A DNA stretch of 64,000 nucleotides, taken from JADJOY01 sp046331705 [NCBI: bacterium]. GTDB taxonomy: Bacteria; JADJOY01. Positions 40,717 to 49,284 of the stretch are shown piece after piece. The first letter of the stretch is position 1, and every line of letters starts with the position of its first letter. The DNA lies in the NCBI GenBank assembly GCA_046331705.1, contig JAXLQJ010000003.1, positions 216,332-280,331 of the forward strand. The letters are read 5' to 3'. Under the pieces are notes generated by a model. It saw nothing but the letters and a program-made list of their open reading frames with translations. It ran no database searches and was not told the origin of the DNA. Made by a program: the position numbers and the translations under genes.

Positions 40717-43320
40717 CTACGGCCGCGTGCAGCCGCCGGGCGTTGCCGTGTTGCAATCGTCGTCGAGGCCGTTGCGCGGGATCTCCGTCGCACCGGGATT
40801 CACGGCGGCGTTGCCGTCGTCGCAGTCTGCAGCTGCGCCGTTCGGACACGTGGCATCACCCGGGTTGCCGTAGCCGTCACCATCGTTGTCGACGCAGGTG
40901 ACGTCCGGCGTGCCGGGATTGCAGTCGTCGTCGAGGCCGTTGCCAGGCACCTCGACGGCGCCGGGATTCACCGCGGCATTGCCGTCGTTGCAATCGGTGG
41001 CGCCGCCCGCCGGGCAGCTCGCGTCGCCGGGGTCGCCGTAGCCGTCACCATCGTTGTCGACGCAGGTGACGTCCGGCGTGCCCGGGTTGCAGTCGTCGTC
41101 GAGGCCGTTGCCCGGCACTTCCACGGCGCCGGGATTCACCGCGGCATTGCCGTCGTTGCAGTCGGTGGCGGCGCCGTTGGAACACGCCGCACTTCCGGGA
41201 TTGCCGTAGCCGTCGCCGTCGTTGTCGACGCAGGTGTTGCCGATCGGCGTGTAGAGCACCGACTGGGCGTTGGTGAGCGTCGCGGCGTTGTTGTGGGGCG
41301 CGAGGTGGAAACGGAGGTTGCCGCCCTCGCCGATGCCGACCGTGGGCGTGAGGCCGGTGTTGCCGGAACCGTAGTTGAAACGAATCGTGCCGTCGGCGTT
41401 GAGGATGGTTTCGAAGTTGACGGGCGCCGAACCCGAGTAGGTCTGCCCGACCCAGCGAAACACGACGCTCGAAGCCGAGGCCGTGATGTAGATGTCCTCG
41501 CCGGCCTGCGCGCTCGAATCGGTGCGCAGATCATCCCACAGCGCCGCGACGATCGGGCGCGCCTGGAGGTCGGCGTCCGCGTTGGTGTAGTCGGTGTTCG
41601 AGCCCTGGAAGTCGAGGATGCCGTTCGAGCACACCCACACGCTGGTGCGGCTGGTGCCGAAGTAGTCGAACGCGAACGGCAGCGTGTACGACCAGCACGA
41701 GTCGTCGGCGTGCCAGCCCTGCGCCGTGCCGCCGCCCAGGAGCTGCTGCGAGGTGAGCGACTGGGTGTAGTAGGGCACGATGACCGTGAAGTTGACCGCG
41801 TTGCTGGCGCCCGCGGAAGTGGTCACGACCACCGGATTGGCGCCGGGATTGAGGCCGTTCGGCGCCGTCGCGGTGATCGCGCTGTCCGACCACGAGCCCA
41901 CGGCGGCGGTGATGCCGTTGAAGGTGACCGAGCCGGTGCCCTGGCTCGCGCCGAAGCTCGCACCCGAGATCACGACCGTGTCGCCCGATGCGCCGGCGGT
42001 CGGCGACAGGTAGTAGACGTGCGGTCCGAGAACGCTCGCCGTGAGCGCTTGATAGGCGTTGATGCGGCCGCCCGTGAGCACCTTCCCGGCGAGGCCCGGC
42101 TTCGAGTCGGTCGTGAGCAGGATGCGGCTCTTGACCTCGGCGGCGGTCAAGCTCGGGGTCTGCGACCAGAGCAGCGCCGCCAATCCGGAGACGTGAGGTG
42201 TGGCCATCGAGGTCCCGGAGATCGTGCCGTAGCTTCCCTGGCTGATCGGGTACGTGCTCAGGATGTTGACGCCCGGAGCCGCGACGTCGACCGTGGTGGC
42301 GCCGTAGCTCGAGAACGAGGCGAGCGCGTCGTTGTGGTCGGTGGCGGCCACGGCGATCACGTTCGCGTTCGGGTAGTTCGATGGGTAATTGGGGACCGAG
42401 TCGTTGTTCGACGCGGCGTTCCCGGCCGCCGCGATGAACAGGATGCCGGCGTTCTCGGCGGCGGTGAGCGCGTCTTGAAAGCTCTGGTCGTAGCCGCCGC
42501 CACCCCACGAGTTGCTGGTGAGCTTCACGCCGTGGGACGTCGTGTACTGCATGCATTCGGTGGCGTCGGCGATCGAGCCCGAGCCGCCCGAGTTCAGGAA
42601 CTTGCAGGGCAGGATCTTCACGTTCCACGCGACACCGACCACGCCGACGCCGTTGTTGCCGACGGCGCCGATGGTGCCGGCGGTGTGCGTGCCGTGATAG
42701 TGGTCGTCCATCGGATCACCGCTGCCGGTGATCGCGTTGATGCCGTGGACGTCGTCGACGTAGCCATCGCCCTCGTCGTCGATGCCGTTGCCGGCGATCT
42801 CGCCCGGGTTGGTCCAGACGTTCGCGGCGAGGTCCGGGTGGTTGTAGTCGAGGCCGGTGTCGATGTCTCCCACCAGCACCGTGCTCGACCCGGTGGTGAT
42901 GTTCCACGCCTCCGGCGCGTCGATGTCCGCATCGGCGGTGCCGCCCGTCTGTCCGGTGTTGTTGAGCCCGTAGAGCTGCGAATAGCTGGGGTCGTTGGGA
43001 GTCGCGAGGATGTGGACGATGTGGTTCGGCTCGGCGTACTGGACGAGCGGGTTCTTGCTGAGCGACGCGATCGACGCCTCGGTGTCCTTGACCTTGAGCC
43101 GATGGACGTCGTTGATCCAGTAGTGCTTCACGACGCTGGCGCCTTCGGCTGCGAGCACGGACTGGATCTGGTTCGCCTGGGTGCCGGACTTGAAGCGCAC
43201 CAGCACCTCACCGGGCACGTACTCCGGCGCCGCCGACTTGGCGCTCGCCAGGCTCGCCAAGGCCGTCGTCAGCAACACCACCACCCAAGACCAACACGCT
43301 CGTCTTCCATGACGGATCAT
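40717..43320 (-). CDS. Secreted subtilisin-like serine protease with MopE-type repeats
   Basis: 867 residues. Signal peptide (about 1-27, VVVLLTTALASLASA), an inhibitor_I9-like propeptide (35-105; VPGEVLVRFKSG ... YAEPNH), and a peptidase S8 domain (about 145-430) with the full triad D154 (GDIDTG), H209 (HGTHTAG) and S370 (SGTSMATP) plus oxyanion N300. Then come an IPT/TIG domain (about 435-515), a beta-rich domain with paired Cys (520-690; DSCWSYTLPFAF, SVWVCSNGILDF) and three 56-residue repeats CVDNDGDGYGNPG...DCNDGNAAVNPG...NGLDDDCN, which match the putative metal-binding MopE repeat. Active extracellular protease, probably calcium-dependent and surface-attached through the repeats. ATG 43320 has GGGGAGGGG upstream. 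Divergent from fur. Confidence 0.95.
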   Translation of the reverse strand: MIRHGRRACWSWVVVLLTTALASLASAKSAAPEYVPGEVLVRFKSGTQANQIQSVLAAEGASVVKHYWINDVHRLKVKDTEASIASLSKNPLVQYAEPNHIVHILATPNDPSYSQLYGLNNTGQTGGTADADIDAPEAWNITTGSSTVLVGDIDTGLDYNHPDLAANVWTNPGEIAGNGIDDEGDGYVDDVHGINAITGSGDPMDDHYHGTHTAGTIGAVGNNGVGVVGVAWNVKILPCKFLNSGGSGSIADATECMQYTTSHGVKLTSNSWGGGGYDQSFQDALTAAENAGILFIAAAGNAASNNDSVPNYPSNYPNANVIAVAATDHNDALASFSSYGATTVDVAAPGVNILSTYPISQGSYGTISGTSMATPHVSGLAALLWSQTPSLTAAEVKSRILLTTDSKPGLAGKVLTGGRINAYQALTASVLGPHVYYLSPTAGASGDTVVISGASFGASQGTGSVTFNGITAAVGSWSDSAITATAPNGLNPGANPVVVTTSAGASNAVNFTVIVPYYTQSLTSQQLLGGGTAQGWHADDSCWSYTLPFAFDYFGTSRTSVWVCSNGILDFQGSNTDYTNADADLQARPIVAALWDDLRTDSSAQAGEDIYITASASSVVFRWVGQTYSGSAPVNFETILNADGTIRFNYGSGNTGLTPTVGIGEGGNLRFHLAPHNNAATLTNAQSVLYTPIGNTCVDNDGDGYGNPGSAACSNGAATDCNDGNAAVNPGAVEVPGNGLDDDCNPGTPDVTCVDNDGDGYGDPGDASCPAGGATDCNDGNAAVNPGAVEVPGNGLDDDCNPGTPDVTCVDNDGDGYGNPGDATCPNGAAADCDDGNAAVNPGATEIPRNGLDDDCNTATPGGCTRP
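40729..41232 (-). repeat. Three tandem 168-base MopE-type repeat units inside the subtilase
   Basis: Units at 41065-41232, 40897-41064 and 40729-40896, each 168 bases (56 codons), nearly identical in DNA over long stretches: the segment for DCNDGNAAVNPGAVEVPGNG is the same in the first two. The third unit has diverged at its end (PRNGLDDDCNTATPGGCTRP). The similarity at DNA level, including silent positions, points to recent duplication or gene conversion. Confidence 0.85.
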
Positions 43321-43506
43321 GCGCCCCTCCCCTTCGATTGTGAGCGGATTCTCGCGACGGTGCGACTCGACGATGCTACGCCCCGGTGACGAACGGGGTC
43401 AATCCAGCAACCGTCGAGTGGCGCAATTCCGCGGCGGCACGGCCCATCCAACACCAGTTCGAGGGCCGCGCTTGCCGCGGCGTGCCGCTGTCGTTATTGT
43501 AAAAAT

Positions 43507-43989
43507 ATGCAAGAACTGCCAACCCAATGCCCCGCGGAAGCTGCTGGGAAGACCTGCTGCATCGAGCACTTTCGCGAGACCCTGCAAGTGCTCGGCAAGC
43601 GGATGACCGATGAGCGGCGCGTGCTCATGCGGGCCATCTGCTCGATCGAAGGCCATTTTCGACCGGAAGACCTGGAACAGATCCTGCTAGCGAACGGGTA
43701 CTCGATCTCGCTGCCGACCATCTACCGGAACCTGCCGGTGCTGATCGAGGCGGGGATCATCCGGCGCACCGACGCGCAGGACGCGCAAGAGGGAAGCCAG
43801 TACGAGCACATCTGGGGTCACGAGCACCACGATCACCTGGTCTGCGTACGTTGCCGAAAGCTCATCGAATTCCAGTATCCGGCCATCGACGCACTCCAGG
43901 AAGTCGTCGCGCGCGAGCACGGATTCGACCTCATCAACCATCGCCTCGAGCTGCTGGGAGTGTGCGCCGATTGCCGGGCGGCGATCTGA
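43507..43989 (+). CDS. fur: Ferric uptake regulator family protein (Fur)
   Basis: 160 residues. Winged-helix DNA-binding part (MTDERRVLMRAICSIEGHFRPEDL ... SLPTIYRNLPVLIEAGIIRR, split here by known helices) and a metal-binding dimerisation part with HEHHDHLVCVRC (regulatory His plus first CxxC), KLIEF and a second CxxC, CADC, for structural zinc. This residue pattern fits Fur better than Zur or PerR, and the position directly before feoA-feoA-feoB supports iron control. ATG 43507 follows a relatively AT-rich stretch (43489-43508) but has no clear Shine-Dalgarno. The N-terminus carries extra cysteines (CPAEAAGKTCC). Confidence 0.92.
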   Translation: MQELPTQCPAEAAGKTCCIEHFRETLQVLGKRMTDERRVLMRAICSIEGHFRPEDLEQILLANGYSISLPTIYRNLPVLIEAGIIRRTDAQDAQEGSQYEHIWGHEHHDHLVCVRCRKLIEFQYPAIDALQEVVAREHGFDLINHRLELLGVCADCRAAI

Positions 43990-44018
43990 CGGCGCGGCGT
44001 AGGTCCTCGGAAAGGTCT

Positions 44019-44033
44019 TGAGAATGAGTGTCA
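44019..44033 (+). promoter_or_regulatory. Probable Fur box on the feoA start codon
   Basis: TGAGAATGAGTGTCA matches the 7-1-7 Fur consensus TGATAATnATTATCA at 11 of 14 positions and covers the ATG of the first feoA (44024-44026). With fur just upstream, repression of feo by Fur-Fe2+ is a natural model; overlap with the start codon is unusual but would still block transcription or elongation. Confidence 0.5.
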
Positions 44034-44281
44034 AATCGAGTCTCGATGGTCACGCCACCCTCGATCAGATCGCTGCCGGGCAGACCGCGATCGTGATCCA
44101 GATCGGCGAGTCGAGCGAGGTGCGCGAGCACCTGGCGGCGCGTGGAATCGGGCCGGGCGTACCCGTAAAAGTCCTCAAGACCGGCGACCCCCTGCTGGTC
44201 GCCGTCGACCAATCGCGCTGGGCGATCGGCCGACTCCACGCCCGCGCGGTCGCCGTGGTCCCCGACGGACACGAGCCATGA
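44024..44281 (+). CDS. feoA: FeoA-domain protein, first copy
   Basis: 85 residues with the SH3-like FeoA fold: LDQIAAGQTAIVIQIG, the turn REHLAARGIGPGVPVKVLKTGDPLLVAVD and the closing strand WAIGRLHARAVAVV. It assists FeoB in ferrous iron uptake at the cytoplasmic face. ATG 44024 is chosen because AGG stands eight bases before it; TTG 44018 is an alternative two codons earlier. The ATG overlaps the probable Fur box. Its end overlaps the second FeoA gene by 4 bases (ATGA). Confidence 0.92.
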   Translation: MSVKSSLDGHATLDQIAAGQTAIVIQIGESSEVREHLAARGIGPGVPVKVLKTGDPLLVAVDQSRWAIGRLHARAVAVVPDGHEP

Positions 44282-44508
44282 CGCCACTCTCCGAGCTCTC
44301 CCCGGGCCAGAGCGGCACCATCGCGGGCTTCCGCGACTACGGCCCCCTCGTCCAGCGGATGATGAGCCTGGGCGTTTTGGAAGGGAACGAGGTCAAGGTG
44401 ATCCGCCTCGCTCCTGCCGGCGACCCGATCCAAGTCGAGGTGCTCGGCTACTCGCTCTCGCTCCGGCGCAGCGAGGCGGCCCTGATCGACATCGAGAACG
44501 TGCGATGA
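44278..44508 (+). CDS. feoA: FeoA-domain protein, second copy
   Basis: 76 residues of the same SH3-like family: LSELSPGQSGTIAGFRDYGPLVQRMMSLGVLEGNEVKVIRLAPAGDPIQVEVLGYSLSLRRSEAALI in pieces (start LSELSPGQ, core MMSLGVLEGNEVKVIR, end SLSLRRSEA). It is closer to the classical FeoA than the first copy. Two adjacent FeoA proteins of different sequence occur in several lineages; whether they act as a pair is unknown. Start and stop overlap neighbours by 4 bases each, so the three feo genes are translated in coupling. Confidence 0.93.
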   Translation: MTPLSELSPGQSGTIAGFRDYGPLVQRMMSLGVLEGNEVKVIRLAPAGDPIQVEVLGYSLSLRRSEAALIDIENVR

Positions 44509-46748
44509 CGGCCCCCGCAACCACTCCCGCGGCGACGCCGCACCCGCCGATGCCGCCCGCCCACGCGAGCACGACCGCGCGGCGCGCGACCGTCGTCGTG
44601 ATCGGCAACCCGAACACCGGCAAGAGCACCATCTTCACCGCGCTCACCGGCGTTCGCCAGAAGGTGGCGAACTATCCGGGCGTCACCGTCGAGAAGCGCT
44701 CCGGACACCTGAGCATCGGCGACGTCGAGATCGAGCTGGTCGACCTGCCCGGCACCTACTCACTCGCGGCGCACAGCCCGGACGAGATGGTGACCGTGGA
44801 CGTCCTCTTCGGCGGGCTTGCGGGGATGGCGCACCCGGACGCCGTGCTGGTGGTGGCCGACGCGTCGAACCTGCGTCGCAATCTCTACCTGGCGAGCCAG
44901 GTGCTCGAGCTCGGCGTGCCGGTGGTGGTCGCGCTCAACATGGTGGACGTGGCCAAGGCGCGCGGCATCGAGATCGACGCGACGGCGCTGGGCGCGCGGC
45001 TCGGCGCCACCGTGGTCCCCATGGTCGCGAGCCACGATCAGGGGCTCGACGAGCTGCGCGCGGCGCTGGCGGCGGTGGCGAGCGGGCGAGTCGGCTCGCC
45101 CGGCGTCCACGTTCTCCCCGAGCTCGTCGAGCAGGCCGAGCGCATCCGCGCCCAGGTCGTCGCGAATGGCCATGCGGTGAAGCGCTACGAGATCGAGCGC
45201 GGGCTGATCGACGCCGGCGCGTTCGCCGAGACGCGCCTCATCGAGCGTGCCGGCGAGGGGTTGCGCGCCGAGCTCGAGGCCACGCGGGCGGCGCTCGGCG
45301 GCGGCCGGCCGCTGGCGGCGCTCGAGGCGCAGCGACGCTACGGCTGGATCGCGCGCCAGCTCGACGGTGTCGAGCGCCGCGCGCCGGCGCCGCGCACGTG
45401 GACCGATCGCATCGACGCCATCATCACCCACAAAGTCTGGGGCTCGCTGGTCTTCATCGGCGTCATGGGCGCCGTCTTCCAGTCGGTGTTCTCGTGGGCG
45501 ACGCCGCTCATGGACGTCATCGACGGCGCGTTCAAGGACCTCGCCACGGCGGTCGGCGCAGCGCTGCCGCCGGGAGCGCTGGCGAGCCTCGTCACCGATG
45601 GCGCGATCGCGGGCGTCGGCAGCGTGCTCGTCTTCCTGCCGCAGATCCTGATCCTGTTTCTCTTCATCGGGATCCTCGAGGACTCCGGGTACATGTCGCG
45701 CGCCGCGTTCCTGATGGATCGGGTGATGCGATTCTCGGGGCTCTCCGGCCAGTCGTTCATCCCCATGCTGTCGAGCTTCGCCTGCGCCGTGCCGGGGATC
45801 ATGGCCACGCGCGTGATCGCCGACCGTCGCGACCGCTTCGCGACCATCCTGGTGGCGCCGCTGATGTCCTGCTCGGCGCGCCTTCCCGTCTACACGGTGC
45901 TGATCGCGGCGTTCATCCCACACCGGCATTTCCTGGGAGGCTGGCTCGGCCTGCAGGGGCTCGTGATGCTGAGCCTCTACCTGCTCGGCATCGTGCTCGC
46001 GGTGGTCGCCGCGTCGCTCTTCAAGCGCACCGTGCTCAAGGGGCCCACTCCCACGTTCTTGATGGAGCTTCCCGCCTACAAATGGCCGCGGCCGCGTGCG
46101 ATGGCGCTGCGCCTCCTGGAGCGCGCCAAGGTGTTCGTGCTGCGCGCGGGCACCGTGATCTTCTCGGTCAGCGTCGTGGTGTGGGCGCTCTCGTATTTCC
46201 CGCGCTCGCCGTCGATCCACGCGGACTTCGAGGCCCGGCGCGTCGCGGCGACCGCCGAGAACGCCGCCGGCGAGGCGCGCGAGCGAGCGCTCGCCGCGCT
46301 CGACGCTGCCGAGGACGCGACGTATCTCGAGCAGAGCGTGTTCGGGCGAATCGGGCATGCCATCGAGCCCGTGTTCCGGCCGCTCGGCTGGGATTGGCGG
46401 GTGGCGATGGCCGCGATCGCCTCCTTCCCGGCGCGCGAGGTGGTGATCTCGGTGCTCGGCACCACCTACGCGCTCGGCAAGGACGTCGACGAGGGCTCGG
46501 ACACGCTGCGCACGGCGTTGCAGCAAGCGCGCTGGCCAGACGGGCGGCCCGTCTTCACCGCCGCGTCCGCGCTGGGGCTCATGGTCTTCTTCGCGCTCTG
46601 CCTGCAATGCGCCGCCACCGTCGCGACCATCCGACGCGAGACGCAGTCGTGGAAGTGGCCCGCGTTCGCATGGACGTACATGACCGTGCTCGCCTACCTC
46701 GGCGCGCTGCTGACCTACCAGATCGGCTCGCGGCTGGCGGCGAGCTGA
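44505..46748 (+). CDS. feoB: Ferrous iron transporter FeoB
   Basis: 747 residues. A Pro/Ala/Thr-rich 27-residue N-terminus precedes the G-domain: G1 GNPNTGKS (34-41), the VANYPGVTVE switch I, G3 DLPGTYSL, G4 NMVD. The helical GDI-like spacer follows, then the membrane part with two Gate (nucleoside-recognition-like) halves: ILFLFIGILEDSGYMSRAAFLMD, SCSARLPVYTVLIAAF and EVVISVLGTTYALG. It imports Fe2+ across the inner membrane, using GTP hydrolysis for control. ATG 44505 overlaps the second feoA stop (ATGA). Length is normal for single-chain FeoB. Confidence 0.97.
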   Translation: MTAPATTPAATPHPPMPPAHASTTARRATVVVIGNPNTGKSTIFTALTGVRQKVANYPGVTVEKRSGHLSIGDVEIELVDLPGTYSLAAHSPDEMVTVDVLFGGLAGMAHPDAVLVVADASNLRRNLYLASQVLELGVPVVVALNMVDVAKARGIEIDATALGARLGATVVPMVASHDQGLDELRAALAAVASGRVGSPGVHVLPELVEQAERIRAQVVANGHAVKRYEIERGLIDAGAFAETRLIERAGEGLRAELEATRAALGGGRPLAALEAQRRYGWIARQLDGVERRAPAPRTWTDRIDAIITHKVWGSLVFIGVMGAVFQSVFSWATPLMDVIDGAFKDLATAVGAALPPGALASLVTDGAIAGVGSVLVFLPQILILFLFIGILEDSGYMSRAAFLMDRVMRFSGLSGQSFIPMLSSFACAVPGIMATRVIADRRDRFATILVAPLMSCSARLPVYTVLIAAFIPHRHFLGGWLGLQGLVMLSLYLLGIVLAVVAASLFKRTVLKGPTPTFLMELPAYKWPRPRAMALRLLERAKVFVLRAGTVIFSVSVVVWALSYFPRSPSIHADFEARRVAATAENAAGEARERALAALDAAEDATYLEQSVFGRIGHAIEPVFRPLGWDWRVAMAAIASFPAREVVISVLGTTYALGKDVDEGSDTLRTALQQARWPDGRPVFTAASALGLMVFFALCLQCAATVATIRRETQSWKWPAFAWTYMTVLAYLGALLTYQIGSRLAAS

Positions 46749-46758
46749 GGAGCACCCC

Positions 46759-46950
46759 GTGGCTGGGCAGGAATGGATCGCGTTGGGCGTCGTGGTCGGC
46801 GTGGTGGCGCTGCAGTGCTGGTCGATGGTGCGCCACCGCCGCGACGCGCGACGATCGCCAGGCGCTTGCGGCAGCTGCTCCGCGTGCCCGGGCGATTCCG
46901 CAGCCGCGCGGCCTTCGATCCCGCGGACCGTCGGCGGTGCCTGCCACTGA
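46759..46950 (+). CDS. FeoB-associated Cys-rich membrane protein
   Basis: 63 residues from a GTG with AGGAG six bases upstream and only 10 bases after feoB. One transmembrane helix (WIALGVVVGVVALQCWSMV) is followed by basic residues and a CGSCSACPG cysteine cluster, the signature of the FeoB-associated Cys-rich membrane proteins (Pfam PF12669-like) that stand after feoB in many anaerobes. It probably binds iron or acts on FeoB from the membrane; this is inferred for the family as a whole. Its 3' end overlaps the next gene. Confidence 0.85.
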   Translation: MAGQEWIALGVVVGVVALQCWSMVRHRRDARRSPGACGSCSACPGDSAAARPSIPRTVGGACH

Positions 46951-47296
46951 CCGCGGCCGAGCCCGCGGCGCGCTCCTGACGTGCCTCGTCGCCGCCTGCG
47001 CGCCGACGAGCGCGCCGATGACGCTGGCACAGGTTCGCGAGATCGTGATCGGACGAACCACGCGCGCGGAGCTGGTGGCAGCGCTCGGCCCGCCCGCCGA
47101 GACGCGCGACGACACCCTGATCTGGAGCGAGTCGCGCCGACCCTGGCTCGGCCCGGCGCGGACGCGCCAGCTGACGATCCGGCTCGACGCCGCGGGCCGC
47201 GTGAAGACCTACGAGCTCGAGAGCGACTTTCCCGGCGATTCCACGGAACCCGAGAGCGGGATCGCCGTCAAACCGGATCGCCCTTCGGGTGATTGA
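46937..47296 (+). CDS. Small lipoprotein, BamE/SmpA-like
   Basis: 119 residues from a GTG at 46937 that overlaps the preceding gene by 14 bases. Lipoprotein signal RARGALLTCLVAAC (lipobox LVAAC, modified Cys about 21), then MTLAQVREIVIGRTTRAELVAALGPPAETRDD, a helix-turn typical of SmpA/OmlA (BamE)-like small outer-membrane lipoproteins, and strands (TLIWSESRR, RQLTIRLDAAGRVKTYELES). The start region has no strong Shine-Dalgarno. Its last 29 bases overlap the 3' end of the DUF362 gene on the other strand. Confidence 0.65.
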   Translation: MPATDRGRARGALLTCLVAACAPTSAPMTLAQVREIVIGRTTRAELVAALGPPAETRDDTLIWSESRRPWLGPARTRQLTIRLDAAGRVKTYELESDFPGDSTEPESGIAVKPDRPSGD

Positions 47297-48386
47297 ACGC
47301 CTGGTTGAAGCGCCCGGCGAGCTGCTCGGCGACGGGATACACCGCGCGCTGGAGCCGGTGCGGCACGAAATACTGCGGCCACAAGAGCCGCTTCCAGCGG
47401 GCGCGAGCTCGCGGGGTCACGGCGTGGCGGCGGATTCGCGCCACCGCCGCGGGCTCGAGGGGGGTGGCACCTTCCACCAGGCGATACGTGGGCTCGCTCC
47501 CGCCCGAGGCGAGGCCGAGGTGCGCGACGCCTCGCCACGGATAGTCGAGCACGTCGCACCAGAAGCGATCTCCGCTCGCGACGTCGCGGTGCGCGACCAC
47601 CCGGTCGATCCGCACCGGCACCGTGAAGTGAGGGCCGAGGCCGGAGCCGAGAAAGCTGCCGCCGCCCAGGGAGAGCGCCGGCCGCACGAGCCGCGCCGCG
47701 GCGGCGACCACGCGATCGAGGACGTCCGCGCGACGGTGAAAGTCGCCCTTGGTGGAGGAGTAGAGCGCGCCGTAGAGATTCTTGGTCGCCGCGGTGATTC
47801 CGCACTCCCAGTGGTATTTCGGCGCATAGGCATTGATCACGAGCACGTTGGGATCGAGCAACGTCGTCGGCACGTCGAGCGGTGCCGCGAGCCCAGCGAC
47901 GCTCACCCGCGCACGCTCGCCGCGGCTCAGGCTCTCGAAGCTCGCTCCTTCCTCCAGCAACAGCTCGTCGTAGCCACGCGCCTTGAGCAAGCGCGTGTCG
48001 GCTCGGCAAGCGCGCTGGTCGCCCTCGGCCACCACCGCCACGCCGCCACGCGCCCTCACCCAGCGGATGAGACCACGGACGAGATCCGGATCGGTGAAGG
48101 AACCCGGGCAACCGGGCAGGCCACCGCCCAGGTTCACCTTGATCAGGACCCGCTGTCCCTCGCGCACGAGGGCGGCGGCGTCGAGCGCAGCGAGCGCCCG
48201 CTCGACGGCCTCGTGGGGCGCCAGCGCCGAGAACGGTCCGCACCACAGCCGCGGGTCGTCGCGGCCCGCGGGGCTCTCGACTTCCTTCCCTTCCCATTGA
48301 CCGCGCTTGCGCTCGAGGTCCACCCACGGCACCAGCGCGCGGCCGTATTCCTCACGCAGTCCCTTCTCGGCTTCGTCTCTGGCCAT
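47268..48386 (-). CDS. DUF362 family protein
   Basis: 372 residues. It has the DUF362 hallmarks: QRVLIKVNLGGGLPGCPGSFTDPDLVRGLIRWVRARGG near 80-115 in pieces (VLIKVNLG, TDPDLVRGLI), VVAEGDQ, VLVINAYAPKYHWECGITAATKNLYGA split (INAYAPKYH, ATKNLYG) and a closing LGLASGGSEPTY. Unlike many DUF362 proteins it has no appended ferredoxin CxxCxxC set. The function of the family is unknown; it is often near redox genes. ATG 48386 has GGGAG nine bases upstream. The 3' end overlaps the convergent lipoprotein gene by 29 bases. Confidence 0.87.
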   Translation of the reverse strand: MARDEAEKGLREEYGRALVPWVDLERKRGQWEGKEVESPAGRDDPRLWCGPFSALAPHEAVERALAALDAAALVREGQRVLIKVNLGGGLPGCPGSFTDPDLVRGLIRWVRARGGVAVVAEGDQRACRADTRLLKARGYDELLLEEGASFESLSRGERARVSVAGLAAPLDVPTTLLDPNVLVINAYAPKYHWECGITAATKNLYGALYSSTKGDFHRRADVLDRVVAAAARLVRPALSLGGGSFLGSGLGPHFTVPVRIDRVVAHRDVASGDRFWCDVLDYPWRGVAHLGLASGGSEPTYRLVEGATPLEPAAVARIRRHAVTPRARARWKRLLWPQYFVPHRLQRAVYPVAEQLAGRFNQAFNHPKGDPV

Positions 48387-48500
48387 CGTGTCGGGCTCCC
48401 TCTATATGAGATAGCACCGCTCGCGCGACGAGCGGTGCCCCTTTCCACCCTCTCGCTCGGCTGCCAGCGGCGACGCGCGGCGCGCCGCTCGGAGCCTCCG

Positions 48501-49265
48501 ATGCTCGATCCCCGGTTCCGCCTCTTCGCCGAGGAGCTCGCCGAGCTCGCCGGCGACGTCATCCGCCGCTACTACCGATCGAGCGTCCAGGTACACGAGA
48601 AATCCGACGCGACTCCCGTGACGCAGGCCGACCGCGAGGCCGAAGCGGTCATGCGCGATCGGATCGTGCAGTGCTTTCCCGACCACGGCGTGCTCGGCGA
48701 GGAGCACGGCGAGGTCAACCCGGGCGCCGACTATCGCTGGGTCCTCGATCCGGTCGACGGCACCAAGAGCTTCGTCCTCGGCATCCCGATGTTCGTGACG
48801 CTGATCGCGCTGGAATACCGTGGGCAACCGATCCTGGGCGTCATCGACCAACCCGTGCTGCGCGAACGGGTGATCGGCGACGGCCGCGAGACGCGGCTCA
48901 ACGGGCGTCCGGTCCGCGCCCGGCCTTGCGGCGCGCTCGAGAACGCGTATCTCCTCGCGACCGATCCGCTGCTCGTCGAGAAGCACTTCGGCACCCGCGG
49001 CTTCGACCGTCTCACCCACGCCGTCAAATGCTTCCGCGCCATCGGCGACGGCTACTCCTACGGGCTGCTCGCTGCAGGCTTCGCCGACGTCGTGCTGGAT
49101 CCGATCATGAACCCGTGGGACGTGGCGGCGCTGATTCCCGTGGTGCGGGGTGCCGGCGCGGTGATCAGCGACTGGCACGGCGACGATCCGGTGGGCAAGG
49201 CAAGCACCGTCGCGGCGAGCGCCGCGATCCATCCGCGCGTGATCGAGATCCTGAACCGCCCCTGA
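48501..49265 (+). CDS. Inositol monophosphatase-family phosphatase (HisN-like)
   Basis: 254 residues. Metal-site motifs: GEEHG (E67/E68), DPVDGTKSF (D83, D86) and the late WDVAAL with GAVISDW. The VTQADREAEAVMRDRI stretch is the standard second helix. This subfamily includes histidinol-phosphatases (HisN) and other small phosphomonoesterases; GTKSFVLGIPMFVTLIAL is close to HisN forms, so histidinol phosphate is the best guess, with inositol phosphate as the alternative. Needs Mg2+, cytoplasmic. ATG 48501 has GGAG six bases upstream. No his gene is nearby. Confidence 0.9.
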   Translation: MLDPRFRLFAEELAELAGDVIRRYYRSSVQVHEKSDATPVTQADREAEAVMRDRIVQCFPDHGVLGEEHGEVNPGADYRWVLDPVDGTKSFVLGIPMFVTLIALEYRGQPILGVIDQPVLRERVIGDGRETRLNGRPVRARPCGALENAYLLATDPLLVEKHFGTRGFDRLTHAVKCFRAIGDGYSYGLLAAGFADVVLDPIMNPWDVAALIPVVRGAGAVISDWHGDDPVGKASTVAASAAIHPRVIEILNRP

Positions 49266-49284
49266 CGGGCGCGCGATCCCACGC

